A DNA stretch of 42,604 nucleotides from a virus: IMG/VR virus record IMGVR_UViG_3300044732_000792, positions 1 to 42,604 of that record, one strand, 5' to 3'. How positions within the stretch are numbered: position 1 is the stretch's first letter; every line of letters starts with the position of its first letter. Made by a program: the position numbers and the translations under genes. Below the pieces are notes generated by a model. The model was not told where the DNA came from and did no database searches. It worked only from the letters and a program-made list of their open reading frames with translations. Positions 7,629 through 15,572 of the stretch are shown piece by piece.

Positions 7629-7862
7629 TTAACTTATAATTTTAATTTCACTTTCTGTTTCAATAACAACTCTCGCACCGCAACTTAACAATGGTTTCTC
7701 ATCACCACTTCCACAATAAATAATTCTACTCGGTCCAAGTATTTCCACCTCATTACAATAGGTATTCTTTTTTCCTTGTTTGATGGTTATCACAGGAAGT
7801 TTTGTGTCCTTTGTTTTATTGGATCTAACGTGATGTTGGTTGACGTGGATTCTTGTTTTCAT
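7629..7862 (-). CDS. Hypothetical protein (77 aa)
   Basis: Basic N-terminus (MKTRIHVNQHHVRSNKTKD) followed by a beta-rich segment with GPSRIIYCGSGDEKPLLSCG. Three cysteines in the C-terminal two thirds are not arranged as a clear zinc site. The start overlaps the stop of the gene at 7862-8098 by one base. Not recognised. Confidence 0.82.
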   Translation of the reverse strand: MKTRIHVNQHHVRSNKTKDTKLPVITIKQGKKNTYCNEVEILGPSRIIYCGSGDEKPLLSCGARVVIETESEIKIIS

Positions 7863-8098
7863 TATACCTTTATAACAATTGTTATTCCAGCCATTCCATA
7901 TGAAATTTCATATGAATTATATCTGTTATCATTTATGAAACCATAAGGTTTGAATCTAAAAACGATTACCTCCTTATCTTCAAATCGTCCGTGAACACAA
8001 TTGGTCGCATAATCAATGGTGGGACTCTTTATTAATCCCGCCTTCCAAGGTTCTTTTAAACCTTCTTCAAATTCTTCAGGTAAAATATGTATTATCAT
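7862..8098 (-). CDS. Hypothetical protein (78 aa)
   Basis: Starts MIIHILPEEFEEGLKEPW and contains two predicted strand pairs (EVIVFRFKPYGF, GITIVIKV). No known motif. It lies 11 nt after the gene at 8110 and overlaps the next gene by one base, so it is co-transcribed with both. Confidence 0.82.
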   Translation of the reverse strand: MIIHILPEEFEEGLKEPWKAGLIKSPTIDYATNCVHGRFEDKEVIVFRFKPYGFINDNRYNSYEISYGMAGITIVIKV

Positions 8099-8109
8099 TT
8101 GGTATAATT

Positions 8110-8676
8110 TTAACTTAAATAATTTGACATATTTTTAGCTGCCTCAAATGCCTCTTCCATAGTCTCAATTAACTTTGAACCTCTTAATCTGTATGGTATA
8201 ACATATGAAATCCCGTCCATTTCCATCCATTTTTTGTCAAGTTCATCCCCTTCTTCGTGTTTCTCGTTAAATTCCGTCTCCCATTTTTCCCATTCTTCCT
8301 CGGTATAATCTCCCTTAACGGGTTTGTATTTTTCGTCAAATAATCTGTCACCAATTCTAAATATATTCCCACCTCTATGAGTATAACCATACATTCCTTC
8401 AATCACTGGATTATCTGTTCCATATGTTTCAGGTGTAATAACCTCAGCAACTCCTCTTGGATGTTTCTCATCAACCATCATTTTATTTTTTACATACCAT
8501 TGAGCTCGGTTTAAATCATCAATGTATTCTCCTTTTAGAGATAGGAATGAGCATTCCAATGTGTATTCATTGTTTGATCCAAATTTATGTGTTCCAATTT
8601 TTCCTCCTGTTAATCTTTCAATTTCTTGAATTTCTTCTTGGGTAATTTCTTTCCCTAAATCTTTTTTACTTTCCAT
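8110..8676 (-). CDS. Hypothetical acidic protein (188 aa)
   Basis: Acidic protein with a helical N-terminus (ITQEEIQEIERLTGGK), a central region with YGYTHRGGNIFRIGDR, a glutamate- and tryptophan-rich helix (TEEEWEKWETEFNEKHEE) and a helical C-terminus. It starts 4 nt after the stop of the HAD gene at 8681. No catalytic signature that I recognise. Confidence 0.83.
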   Translation of the reverse strand: MESKKDLGKEITQEEIQEIERLTGGKIGTHKFGSNNEYTLECSFLSLKGEYIDDLNRAQWYVKNKMMVDEKHPRGVAEVITPETYGTDNPVIEGMYGYTHRGGNIFRIGDRLFDEKYKPVKGDYTEEEWEKWETEFNEKHEEGDELDKKWMEMDGISYVIPYRLRGSKLIETMEEAFEAAKNMSNYLS

Positions 8677-8680
8677 TTTA

Positions 8681-9073
8681 TTAATTTTTAATCAATTTGT
8701 AAAACCCTTCAGGTCCGTCATCACCTAATAAAAATCCTTTTGTATTCTCACAATTAGTTCTGATATGAAAAATATCCATCATATCATCATCAATATGGTA
8801 TTCAATACCCAATTCATTAATTTTATTATATTTCCACTCTCTATTTGTGAAATGAATATTATCCGAATTAATTCCCAACATTTTTGCAACATCATAAACC
8901 ACCCTGTTTTCACTCATCATCGGATTACCATATCTTCTAGTTATGATATAAACATCATATCCTTCATTTACAAGTCGTTTAACAATATTCCGAACATCAT
9001 TCTCAAATGGGTTTGGTTGTCCCCCAAAATGTTGAGATAATGTCCCATCAAAATCAAAACTTATTTTTTTCAT
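8681..9073 (-). CDS. HAD-superfamily phosphatase (130 aa)
   Basis: Short HAD hydrolase. The nucleophile loop is ISFD7FD9GT, with D7 nucleophile and D9 acid/base; then VYIITRR (motif II Ser/Thr) and a C-terminal HIDDDMMDI acidic motif. No cap domain is apparent, which suits a small or macromolecular substrate such as a nucleotide or nucleic-acid 3'-phosphate. The ATG at 9073 follows the stop of the P-loop gene by one base; an upstream TTG in frame at 9082 is less likely. Adjacency to a P-loop kinase-like gene recalls split polynucleotide kinase/phosphatase pairs (inference). Confidence 0.85.
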   Translation of the reverse strand: MKKISFDFDGTLSQHFGGQPNPFENDVRNIVKRLVNEGYDVYIITRRYGNPMMSENRVVYDVAKMLGINSDNIHFTNREWKYNKINELGIEYHIDDDMMDIFHIRTNCENTKGFLLGDDGPEGFYKLIKN

Positions 9074-9074
9074 A

Positions 9075-9497
9075 TTAATCAATTACATCGGTAAGGTATT
9101 GTCCCTTATCTAATTTAACTTTATGACAACCTTCTTGATTGTCCATCTCATCCATCCAATTATCCCAATTATTTGTTAATAAGTCAACAAATGAATCGTT
9201 ATTACCTCTATCTTTATATCGTTGGATATATTCGTCCTTGATGTCTCTATTTGGATAAACCAACACATAAGGTATTCCTCGTTTAAGTAGTGCGTCCCTT
9301 ACATCTTTATGTGATGATACAAGAATCTTATCTACCTTTGGATCTTGAATGTTTCTTTCAATGTGTTCAATGTAGTTTGCGGGAAAGTTCTTTTTATCAA
9401 ACTTTGAACTATCACTATCCAACACATTGTTTTCTGTGGTGTTAAAATAAGTTGTTTTCCCCACACCTGGAAATGCCGAATATACTTTTGTTTTCAT
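9075..9497 (-). CDS. P-loop NTPase, small kinase-like (140 aa)
   Basis: Walker A at residues 8-16 (AFPGVGKTT), close behind the first beta strand. It is followed by LDSDSSKF and ILVSSHKDVRDAL (second strand with an Asp/His-bearing loop), then VYPNRDIKDEYIQRYKDRG, a lid-like Arg-rich helix. Size and order match small phage nucleotide or polynucleotide kinases. It overlaps or abuts the HAD phosphatase gene downstream, so the pair may act on the same ends or nucleotides. The substrate is not identifiable from sequence alone. Confidence 0.75.
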   Translation of the reverse strand: MKTKVYSAFPGVGKTTYFNTTENNVLDSDSSKFDKKNFPANYIEHIERNIQDPKVDKILVSSHKDVRDALLKRGIPYVLVYPNRDIKDEYIQRYKDRGNNDSFVDLLTNNWDNWMDEMDNQEGCHKVKLDKGQYLTDVID

Positions 9498-9498
9498 A

Positions 9499-10287
9499 TT
9501 ATTCTTCTTTTGAGTTTTCTTTTATGAAGTTTTCAATTTCTTCTTCGGTTGTAGTTGTAAAACTACCATTATCTGTGAACCTTTGAATAAATTTTTCTTT
9601 TAACTCTTTTGGAATTGATTTCTTTTTTAAACTAAATGTTATTTCTTCTCCCTCAACATTTTTTTCCATATAAAAACCAATGTAATGATTCGGATTAACA
9701 GGTTCGCCTGTGAAAAATGGTGGAGTTTCACTACCTTCTTTTTTTGTTTTAAAAATACCTCTCACCAAGACGCCTCTGTCTCCTTTTAATTCATATTCTT
9801 CAGGGTTTTCCAAAACATTATCAAGTAAATTATGAAGAATCTGTCTTTGTTCTTGTTCTGTATCAATATTAAGTATGTCTTGTTTTATTTCTGGATTCCA
9901 AGTTAATACAATTTTTTTCTTTGGTAAAAATGTCATTGGATCATATAATGTCGGTGTTATTAAAGCACCATCTTTTACGGTTGTATGAATTTTATTTGGA
10001 TCAAACATTTCGGGAGTGAAGAACATATTATATAAAGTAACTTTACCAACAAATTTAATATCATCACCCAATTTAATTGTTTGTGCTTGATATGTTGTTC
10101 CATCCATTTCTAAAAAAGGGAAATCCATAAAATCAATTCCTTCACATTCGGAAAACTCATCACATTTTAGTAGTTCATCCTTTAGTGGTTCCAAATCTAA
10201 CTTTCTATATTGATCAGTTGGATGTGTCAGGTGTCGTAATGGTTCGTCCTCCCCGAATTTTTCTAGTAATAATTCTTTTACTTTCAT
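9499..10287 (-). CDS. Hypothetical protein (262 aa)
   Basis: Starts MKVKELLLEKFGEDEPL and has a mostly soluble, proline- and threonine-containing body with beta strands (VLVRGIFKTKKEG, HYIGFYMEKN) and an acidic C-terminal helix (TTTEEEIENFIKENSKEE). It lies 1 nt upstream of the kinase-like gene. The first residues (ELLLEKFGE) contain an L-x-x-E step, but the sequence does not match the N-terminal tags elsewhere. Not recognised. Confidence 0.83.
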   Translation of the reverse strand: MKVKELLLEKFGEDEPLRHLTHPTDQYRKLDLEPLKDELLKCDEFSECEGIDFMDFPFLEMDGTTYQAQTIKLGDDIKFVGKVTLYNMFFTPEMFDPNKIHTTVKDGALITPTLYDPMTFLPKKKIVLTWNPEIKQDILNIDTEQEQRQILHNLLDNVLENPEEYELKGDRGVLVRGIFKTKKEGSETPPFFTGEPVNPNHYIGFYMEKNVEGEEITFSLKKKSIPKELKEKFIQRFTDNGSFTTTTEEEIENFIKENSKEE

Positions 10288-10502
10288 TCTTTAATATTAT
10301 TTTTTAGTTTATTTATATAACCCTCAATCAACACAATCTTTCTTCTGATACCAATCTTATCCATATCGGCTAATACCTTTAAATAATCATTTAGTTCGTC
10401 CAATTGATTTTGGGGTTTCACTTCCTTTTGAATTTCAATGTCGGGAAATGTATTTTTAATTGCGTTGTTATGTCTGTTTGATAGTTCTTCTATAGGTCTC
10501 AT
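10284..10502 (-). CDS. Small helical protein (72 aa)
   Basis: Highly charged, probably helical protein (QLDELNDYLKVLADMDKIG... KIVLIEGYINKLKNN). Overlaps both neighbours by 4 bases (ATGA coupling). Likely forms a coiled coil, perhaps with the next gene upstream. Function unknown. Confidence 0.8.
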   Translation of the reverse strand: MRPIEELSNRHNNAIKNTFPDIEIQKEVKPQNQLDELNDYLKVLADMDKIGIRRKIVLIEGYINKLKNNIKE

Positions 10503-10741
10503 CTTATTGATTCTAAAAATTTTTTAGCTGCTTGCTCTGTTTTACACAACTTTTCGTGATCTTGGATACTTCTTTCACATTGAGCAATCTTACTACTAAT
10601 CTTTGCCTGTAATTCATCCATTGTGTTTTTAGATAAACCCACATTTAAGTTTAGTTCATTAATATGCTCCCATAATCTGTGCATATTGTTCTTGGTTTCT
10701 ATTTTATCCTCTATGTGAGATTTGAGTTGTAAATTATCCAT
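10499..10741 (-). CDS. Small coiled-coil protein (80 aa)
   Basis: Predicted to be nearly all helix: MDNLQLKSHIEDKIETKN..., then LSKNTMDELQAKISSKIAQ and a Glu/Lys-rich tail with heptad-like spacing. One Cys pair (residues ~62 and 68) is not a zinc motif. Co-transcribed and coupled with the gene at 10284. Function unknown. Confidence 0.8.
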   Translation of the reverse strand: MDNLQLKSHIEDKIETKNNMHRLWEHINELNLNVGLSKNTMDELQAKISSKIAQCERSIQDHEKLCKTEQAAKKFLESIR

Positions 10742-10744
10742 TAT

Positions 10745-11152
10745 TTAAGAGTTTGCCATTTTATACATTTCACATAGATTAAAAATCATTTCTTCTGCTT
10801 GTTTTTTACGCTTGTCATAAGTTTCATTTGTATCACCAACTTTTGATGTTGAGTTAGCGATATCATCAGCAATACTTTTTATTTTTTCATTTACTTCTTT
10901 TTGTTGCTCTTCTTTTTTCATACCATTTGTTTTTTTAAAATATTCTTTTATCCCATCATCGTGGGGTTTATTTATTTCTTCCAATAAATCCGCAACTTGC
11001 CTCAAGGCTATTGGTGTCCATATCCCATTCTCCGATTTAAAATCAAAATAGTAATACCCGTCAATGTCCATAATGAAATGCCCGATTAATCTTTCACCAA
11101 TCATTACTTTATGATTAATCCCCTTGGTTGGTTCTATTGTTATCTGTTTCAT
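10745..11152 (-). CDS. Hypothetical protein (135 aa)
   Basis: ATG at 11152 gives a protein beginning MKQITIEPTKGINHKVMIG; a longer frame from TTG 11182 is less likely. The N-terminal half is beta-rich and ends in FDFKSENGIWTPIALRQVADLLEEI. The C-terminal half is a charged helix (KKTNGMKKEEQQKEVNEK). It could be a DNA- or protein-binding small domain with a coiled-coil tail. Not recognised. Confidence 0.8.
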   Translation of the reverse strand: MKQITIEPTKGINHKVMIGERLIGHFIMDIDGYYYFDFKSENGIWTPIALRQVADLLEEINKPHDDGIKEYFKKTNGMKKEEQQKEVNEKIKSIADDIANSTSKVGDTNETYDKRKKQAEEMIFNLCEMYKMANS

Positions 11153-11178
11153 AATTTTAATCTTTGTATTTATAATTG

Positions 11179-12009
11179 TCAAATCGCAAGTTCTAACTTA
11201 CCACTCAATGGTTTTAATTTATCAAAATCAAAAAACTCAAAATCATCAAGGGTATAATCATAAAAATTCTTATTACCATTTAATCTGAATGATGGACTAA
11301 TGTTTGTTGTTTCATTTTTCAACAATTCAGATACATAATCAAAATGTCTATCGTATATGTGTAAATTTTGAACCAAATGACAAAACTTGCCAACTTTATA
11401 ACCACAATGCCCAGCAACCATCATTTGTAATGCAAGATATTGTCCTTTATTAATTGTGTTTGCCGTCAAATAGTCTGAAGATCGTTGAACTAATGTCATA
11501 TCCAAAACTTTATCTTCTCCCACCTTTCTAATAGAACAAAGTATTTCATAAGCACAAGGAAATAAACCATTTGTTTCTTCTAAATCAACATACTGATACA
11601 TACTAATAATGTGTCTCCTACCAAATGGATCATTAACCAAACCATCAAGTAGTTTATTCATTAAATCATATCTTTTGATTGTTGCCCCATATCTTTGCCC
11701 GATACTATTATCACCGACATTCCATTCATCCCACCAATTAATACCCATCTCACGAGCAACCTCAAGTGATGAAGTTTGTTTTTGGTATATCCAAAGTATT
11801 TCTTTAATACCCGTTTTGATTGCGGTATTTCTTAATGTTGTAATTGGAAACTCACCTTTTGAAATATTATATTCCTCAAATACCTGTGTGATAAACTTTG
11901 AGTGTGCTGGTGTCCCATCAGAATATTTGGGTCTTGGGTTTTCATCCAAAGAACCTTCTGACATAATCTTTGATAAGTTCTGAATATAATATTTGTCAGC
12001 GTTGTTCAT
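11179..12009 (-). CDS. thyA: Thymidylate synthase (ThyA type)
   Basis: A 276-aa ThyA-fold protein that methylates dUMP to dTMP using methylene-tetrahydrofolate. Visible signatures: DPFGRR131-R132HIISMYQ (phosphate-binding Arg), catalytic C152 in LFPCAYE, QRSSDYL (175-181; Q-R-S-x-D), N187 in TANTINKGQY (the Asn that selects dUMP; dCMP hydroxymethylases have Asp here), and H217-x-Y219. Odd point: the residue after the catalytic Cys is Ala, where most ThyA proteins have His. It supplies dTTP for an AT-rich genome. It overlaps the gene at 11996 by 14 nt. Confidence 0.88.
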   Translation of the reverse strand: MNNADKYYIQNLSKIMSEGSLDENPRPKYSDGTPAHSKFITQVFEEYNISKGEFPITTLRNTAIKTGIKEILWIYQKQTSSLEVAREMGINWWDEWNVGDNSIGQRYGATIKRYDLMNKLLDGLVNDPFGRRHIISMYQYVDLEETNGLFPCAYEILCSIRKVGEDKVLDMTLVQRSSDYLTANTINKGQYLALQMMVAGHCGYKVGKFCHLVQNLHIYDRHFDYVSELLKNETTNISPSFRLNGNKNFYDYTLDDFEFFDFDKLKPLSGKLELAI

Positions 12010-12283
12010 ACTTTTCTATTGTTTTTTCTAATTGATAAAACATTTCTTTAATTCTCATTCCCAAATCGTATGGGTCAGCGTGTTTAACCGCATCTAATGT
12101 TAGAATATGATTGACTTTAAACCATTGAGGTGTTTTTGAGTGTGTTTCCTGTCCCCACATTCCCTTATGCTTTCTATACGCAACATCATGCATTGTTACC
12201 ATACAATCAAATCGTATCTCACAAACTCCTCTTGTATCGGCAACCACTTCGGGTACTGCTTCTATTTCAATTTCTTTATTCAT
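11996..12283 (-). CDS. Hypothetical protein (95 aa)
   Basis: ATG 12283 (MNKEIEIEAVPEV) overlaps the stop of the paralogue gene at 12276. A TTG start nine bases earlier is possible but less likely. The protein has a beta-rich first half with one histidine-rich stretch (TMHDVAYRKHKG) and a C-terminal helix. It directly precedes thyA and may be translationally coupled to it. Not recognised. Confidence 0.8.
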   Translation of the reverse strand: MNKEIEIEAVPEVVADTRGVCEIRFDCMVTMHDVAYRKHKGMWGQETHSKTPQWFKVNHILTLDAVKHADPYDLGMRIKEMFYQLEKTIEKYEQR

Positions 12284-12665
12284 AACTTTCAATTGTTTTA
12301 TCGTTGTATTTCATTGTGACTAGTTTGGTTGGGATGTTTCTTGTAGTTAATTTTGAATTTAACCAATTGTCATTTGTAATCTCTATACCAGGTGTGAACT
12401 CATCTTCGTATAATTTCTTTCTTTCTTCCAAACTCAATTCTCTTTCTTCAATCTTTAATCCCCACTTTTCAGAGAACTCTGTATCAGTTTTACATCGGTT
12501 AATAAAACCCCCTAACACATATTGTCTATGAACTTTCGTTTTTTCACCCGTACCTAAATTCATTCCATCTAATTCCTCAAGCCATTTATTGTCTGACTTA
12601 AAAAATGTTTCAGAATGATAATTCTTATAAGCCTCACCCAATAGTTCTTGTTGTTCTTTATTCAT
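12276..12665 (-). CDS. Hypothetical protein (129 aa), paralogue of 13205-13729
   Basis: Begins MNKEQQELLGEAYKNYH and ends PTKLVTMKYNDKTIESYE. The same blocks occur in the gene at 13205-13729: KEQQELL.[EG].AY at the start, then [IV]NRCKTD.EFSE.WG and LKIEERELSL in the middle, and PTKL[VI]...YND..[IL]E.YE at the end. The two are clear paralogues separated by two unrelated genes, indicating local duplication. Function unknown. Confidence 0.85.
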   Translation of the reverse strand: MNKEQQELLGEAYKNYHSETFFKSDNKWLEELDGMNLGTGEKTKVHRQYVLGGFINRCKTDTEFSEKWGLKIEERELSLEERKKLYEDEFTPGIEITNDNWLNSKLTTRNIPTKLVTMKYNDKTIESYE

Positions 12666-12922
12666 ATAAAATCCACATTAAGGTTTATTCTTAATTTATT
12701 TGCCAAAAATTCAAGATTATCTTTAACAATTGGATTATTTTTGAAGGGTTTACCAATGACTAATAAAGTTCTTATCATCCCATTATCATCATTTAGATGA
12801 TTATTCAAATAATCGTTAAAATTATTTAGTTTTTCAACTATATCTCTATCCCCTTTAAAAATTTCTCTACAATCGTTGTGGACCTTTTCATACCTCAACA
12901 TATTCTCCGTTTTTTTTATCAT
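12662..12922 (-). CDS. Hypothetical protein (86 aa)
   Basis: Helical, charged protein (MIKKTENMLRYEKVHNDCRE) with a short strand motif (RTLLVIGKPF). Overlaps both neighbours. No motif recognised. Confidence 0.78.
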   Translation of the reverse strand: MIKKTENMLRYEKVHNDCREIFKGDRDIVEKLNNFNDYLNNHLNDDNGMIRTLLVIGKPFKNNPIVKDNLEFLANKLRINLNVDFI

Positions 12923-13212
12923 TATTTTTTATTTAAATCAATTGTTCCTGTGTAATGACTTATTATTAATTTTAATATAAATTGTTTCATTTTAGTTTTG
13001 GCATCAATAGTGCTATAATCACCTAACCATTCATTCCACCAATTCTTAATACCATACGCATAACCACCTTCAAACACCAATAATGATTCACAAAATCTAT
13101 GACAAGACATTGCCCCCATAATGGATCCTGCAGCAACATCAATTGGTAACCACCAATCAACATATTTTTGATGAGCCGATTTTATAACTTCCATTCGTTC
13201 TTTTTTATTCAT
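12922..13212 (-). CDS. Hypothetical Trp-rich protein (96 aa)
   Basis: Begins MNKKERMEVIKSAHQKYVDWW. It has an unusual Trp-rich middle (YGIKNWWNEWLGDYS), an alanine/glycine segment (DVAAGSIMGAMSCHRFC) and a C-terminal helix. The hydrophobic parts are not long enough for a confident membrane helix. It overlaps the paralogue gene upstream by 8 nt. Not recognised. Confidence 0.8.
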   Translation of the reverse strand: MNKKERMEVIKSAHQKYVDWWLPIDVAAGSIMGAMSCHRFCESLLVFEGGYAYGIKNWWNEWLGDYSTIDAKTKMKQFILKLIISHYTGTIDLNKK

Positions 13213-13729
13213 ATCTTTCTAATTTAATGTCGTTGTATGATATTATGATTAGTTTGGTTGGAACTCCGATGTTATTGAAACTATTTATAAAATTCAAGTC
13301 GTTATTCATTCTCCATTCCATTTCTTCAACACTCCAGTTTTGCCAAGTCCATGAGTAACGCCTTTTTTCTCGTGATAAGTCCATTCGCTCTACCAAACTC
13401 AACTCTCGCTCTTCAATTTTTAATCCCCACCTTTCAGAAAACTCATTGTCAGTTTTACATCTGTTAACAAATTCTTCCATAGTAGGACATACAACTAATT
13501 GACCTGCTTGTGAACTCATAAAATCGGGAAAAGATTTAGCTTTATAATATGGATTATATATAAAATTATTATATGCCGATTCCAATAATTCTTGTTGTTC
13601 TTTATATAACTTTCTTTGATTAATAAGTCCCATAATTTCTCTCGTTAAAGATCCCGCAGTTTTTGTCCCATCAATATTCCATGCAATGATAAGGTGTTCA
13701 ATCTCCGAATATAATTTAATGTCTTCCAT
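13205..13729 (-). CDS. Hypothetical protein (174 aa), paralogue of 12276-12665
   Basis: Shares the KEQQELL.SAY, NRCKTD.EFSE.WG, LKIEERELSL and YND...ERYE blocks with the gene at 12276-12665, but has an extra N-terminal helical segment of about 45 residues and a Trp-rich insertion (RRYSWTWQNWSVEEMEW). I use ATG 13729; a TTG at 13768 would add 13 residues and overlap nothing, so it remains possible. Function unknown. Confidence 0.82.
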   Translation of the reverse strand: MEDIKLYSEIEHLIIAWNIDGTKTAGSLTREIMGLINQRKLYKEQQELLESAYNNFIYNPYYKAKSFPDFMSSQAGQLVVCPTMEEFVNRCKTDNEFSERWGLKIEERELSLVERMDLSREKRRYSWTWQNWSVEEMEWRMNNDLNFINSFNNIGVPTKLIIISYNDIKLERYE

Positions 13730-13742
13730 ATTACTTTCTATT

Positions 13743-13928
13743 TTATCTTTGATTATATTTTTTGACAAACCATTTTATTTTTGTTATTCTCCAAAGATAA
13801 TATAACACAATTTTTAATTTGTCTTTTTCCCATATTTTTCTGGTACCATTTTTATCCGATAAAAGAACATATGGTCTTTGAACCAAAATGAATGGTAAAT
13901 ATACTATTTTATTTTTATCTTCACTCAT
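13743..13928 (-). CDS. Small basic protein (61 aa)
   Basis: Begins MSEDKNKIVYLPFILVQR and ends WRITKIKWFVKKYNQR. Strongly basic C-terminus with alternating hydrophobics; possibly a membrane-peripheral or nucleic-acid binding peptide. Overlaps the gene at 13921 by 8 nt. Not recognised. Confidence 0.72.
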   Translation of the reverse strand: MSEDKNKIVYLPFILVQRPYVLLSDKNGTRKIWEKDKLKIVLYYLWRITKIKWFVKKYNQR

Positions 13929-14361
13929 CTTTGTTTTGTGTTTTTAATACCTTATTTATTTTATTGTCCTTAACTTTGGTCGGTAACTTACTCAAATACT
14001 TAATGAATTGTTCTCTACTCATATTAGGGAATGTTGATTGGGGGTATTCTCCTGAAGTTGAATCCCAATTCTCCTCGTCAACATTATCCCAATAAAAATG
14101 TTCAATTATTGTGTTAACAATACCATGCTCGTCAGATTCCCCCCAATAATCGGTGGTCATATAATGAACTTCGGGTTTATAGATAGGAAACCTGTATTTA
14201 CTATATTTTGATTTATATTTCTTTCTATTCATCCACCGATATTCCGCCCAATAAAAATCGGAAATCTTAAAACCATCTAATAGTCCTTTTCGGTATAGGA
14301 GTTTAACAATTCGTTTCTCCTGTTTAACCCATAACCTATTTTCCTTCGGATTTTTTGCCAT
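13921..14361 (-). CDS. Hypothetical protein (146 aa)
   Basis: Basic N-terminus (MAKNPKENRLWVKQEKRIVK) and tyrosine/lysine-rich stretch (NRKKYKSKYSKYRF), then an acidic Trp-rich middle and a basic C-terminus. Coupled to genes on both sides by overlaps (8 and 26 nt). No known motif. Confidence 0.8.
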   Translation of the reverse strand: MAKNPKENRLWVKQEKRIVKLLYRKGLLDGFKISDFYWAEYRWMNRKKYKSKYSKYRFPIYKPEVHYMTTDYWGESDEHGIVNTIIEHFYWDNVDEENWDSTSGEYPQSTFPNMSREQFIKYLSKLPTKVKDNKINKVLKTQNKDE

Positions 14362-14548
14362 CTTTTTCTATTTTGAAATTAATGAAAAACCATATCACCA
14401 TAAGTGATGGAATTGTCACCCACCATAACCATTCAAGATTATTGAACTTTCCTCCAACTAATTTTTGAACCGTGTATGATGTGGTTGGTATCATCCAAAG
14501 CATGCTAGATGCAATCGGATCTGTTAAAAATTTCTTCTTTATCTTCAT
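14336..14548 (-). CDS. Two-helix membrane protein (70 aa)
   Basis: Two hydrophobic segments, about residues 12-28 (weak, with IASSMLWMIPTTSY) and 42-58 (WVTIPSLMVIWFFINF), flanked by lysine-rich ends (MKIKKK, KIEKDGKKSEGK). Probably an inner-membrane protein with both ends in the cytoplasm. Overlaps neighbours on both sides. Function unknown. Confidence 0.78.
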   Translation of the reverse strand: MKIKKKFLTDPIASSMLWMIPTTSYTVQKLVGGKFNNLEWLWWVTIPSLMVIWFFINFKIEKDGKKSEGK

Positions 14549-14820
14549 TTGTAAACTCCCATTGCTCCTTGAAATTCATCGCTTGTCACTAAAGTAACTC
14601 CCGCAAGTTCTTCAAATTGTGTTATTTTATCTTCTTTAATTTCAATTATTACACTCACCAAATTACCACTGTTTTGTTTTCTTGTATATTTCTCAAGACC
14701 TAAATGGTGATGTGAATGTAATTTAGAATTTGTAATAAAAATGGCATATAACATATTGCTCATCTTCTTATCACTAACCGATACTTTAGTGAATCGGTAA
14801 ACTAATCCATCCTCGTTCAT
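14545..14820 (-). CDS. Hypothetical protein (91 aa)
   Basis: Begins MNEDGLVYRFTKVSVSDKK; contains a His cluster (SKLHSHHHLGLEKY) that may bind metal, then VSVIIEIKEDKITQFEELAG. Ends in the region overlapping the membrane protein gene. Not recognised. Confidence 0.8.
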   Translation of the reverse strand: MNEDGLVYRFTKVSVSDKKMSNMLYAIFITNSKLHSHHHLGLEKYTRKQNSGNLVSVIIEIKEDKITQFEELAGVTLVTSDEFQGAMGVYK

Positions 14821-14824
14821 TTTA

Positions 14825-15121
14825 TTATTTTTTTCTCATATAATCAAACCTTACAAACAATGCACTTTGTTCTATAAAATTGTTATCTCCATCTATAAAA
14901 CCACCTACAGGAATTACATCGTATAGGTAGAATCCTATTATATCTTCACTATTAGGTGAGCTTTTAATGTAGTTCCACTTATCTTCAAAGAACTCCTTCA
15001 ATGTTTGATTTTCTTTTGATGGACTTGTTCTGACATTCCACTTTGGAACGTGGTTGTTAATTATTTGAGGATTCTCTGTATTCTCATCCTGTGTGGGTGT
15101 GTTAACGTATACTATTTCCAT
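14825..15121 (-). CDS. Hypothetical protein (98 aa)
   Basis: Polar N-terminus with many Asn/Pro/Thr residues (TPTQDENTENPQI), followed by a helical segment and a hydrophobic strand pair (DIIGFYLYDVIPVGGF). Starts 13 nt after the gene at 15135. Not recognised. Confidence 0.8.
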   Translation of the reverse strand: MEIVYVNTPTQDENTENPQIINNHVPKWNVRTSPSKENQTLKEFFEDKWNYIKSSPNSEDIIGFYLYDVIPVGGFIDGDNNFIEQSALFVRFDYMRKK

Positions 15122-15134
15122 AATTTATTAATTT

Positions 15135-15572
15135 TTAATTTTCTTCATATCCGTATGATTTAGCCTTACGAAGGTGGTATTCCATATTTTTAATTCTAAT
15201 TAATTCATTAAAATTATCTTTAATTTCTTGTGATGTGAAAAATAATGCCTTTGCGTAACTACCATAATTAGTCCACTCAATATTAACATCAAAGATTGGG
15301 TTTACTTTAAATTCGCAAGAATGTATTCTGCGAGTATCTATATATTCCACACCAGTCATAAAATCTCTCTCCTTGAATCTACCCAATATTGTTACTCCAA
15401 ACCTATTGTTTTGATAACTAGGTTCATTAGACATTCTAGTCCCATCTTTATATGGTATAACCTCAATTACTTCCCCATCAATAAATCCACCCCAACCATG
15501 AGATATGTCTGCGTTAGCAATTACCTTATCTCCAACCTTTATTGGAAATTCTATTTTAATTTGTTCACTCAT
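15135..15572 (-). CDS. Hypothetical protein (145 aa), SH3-like start
   Basis: The N-terminal ~75 residues (FPIKVGDKVIANADI, GGFIDGEVIEVIPY, RFGVTILGRF) have the strand and loop pattern of a small SH3/KOW-like barrel. The C-terminus is helical. I infer a protein- or nucleic-acid-binding role, without a family match. Start overlaps the stop of the gene at 15569 by 4 nt. Confidence 0.8.
   Translation of the reverse strand: MSEQIKIEFPIKVGDKVIANADISHGWGGFIDGEVIEVIPYKDGTRMSNEPSYQNNRFGVTILGRFKERDFMTGVEYIDTRRIHSCEFKVNPIFDVNIEWTNYGSYAKALFFTSQEIKDNFNELIRIKNMEYHLRKAKSYGYEEN

Noticed and set aside
3528-11175. T4-like late promoters (TATAAATA) before genes at 3523 and 11152
   Set aside because: Matches exist but are expected by chance in such AT-rich DNA and are not placed consistently.
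11609-11983. Plus-strand frame of 124 codons inside thyA
   Set aside because: Antisense to a gene with complete ThyA motifs; no promoter or recognisable protein.
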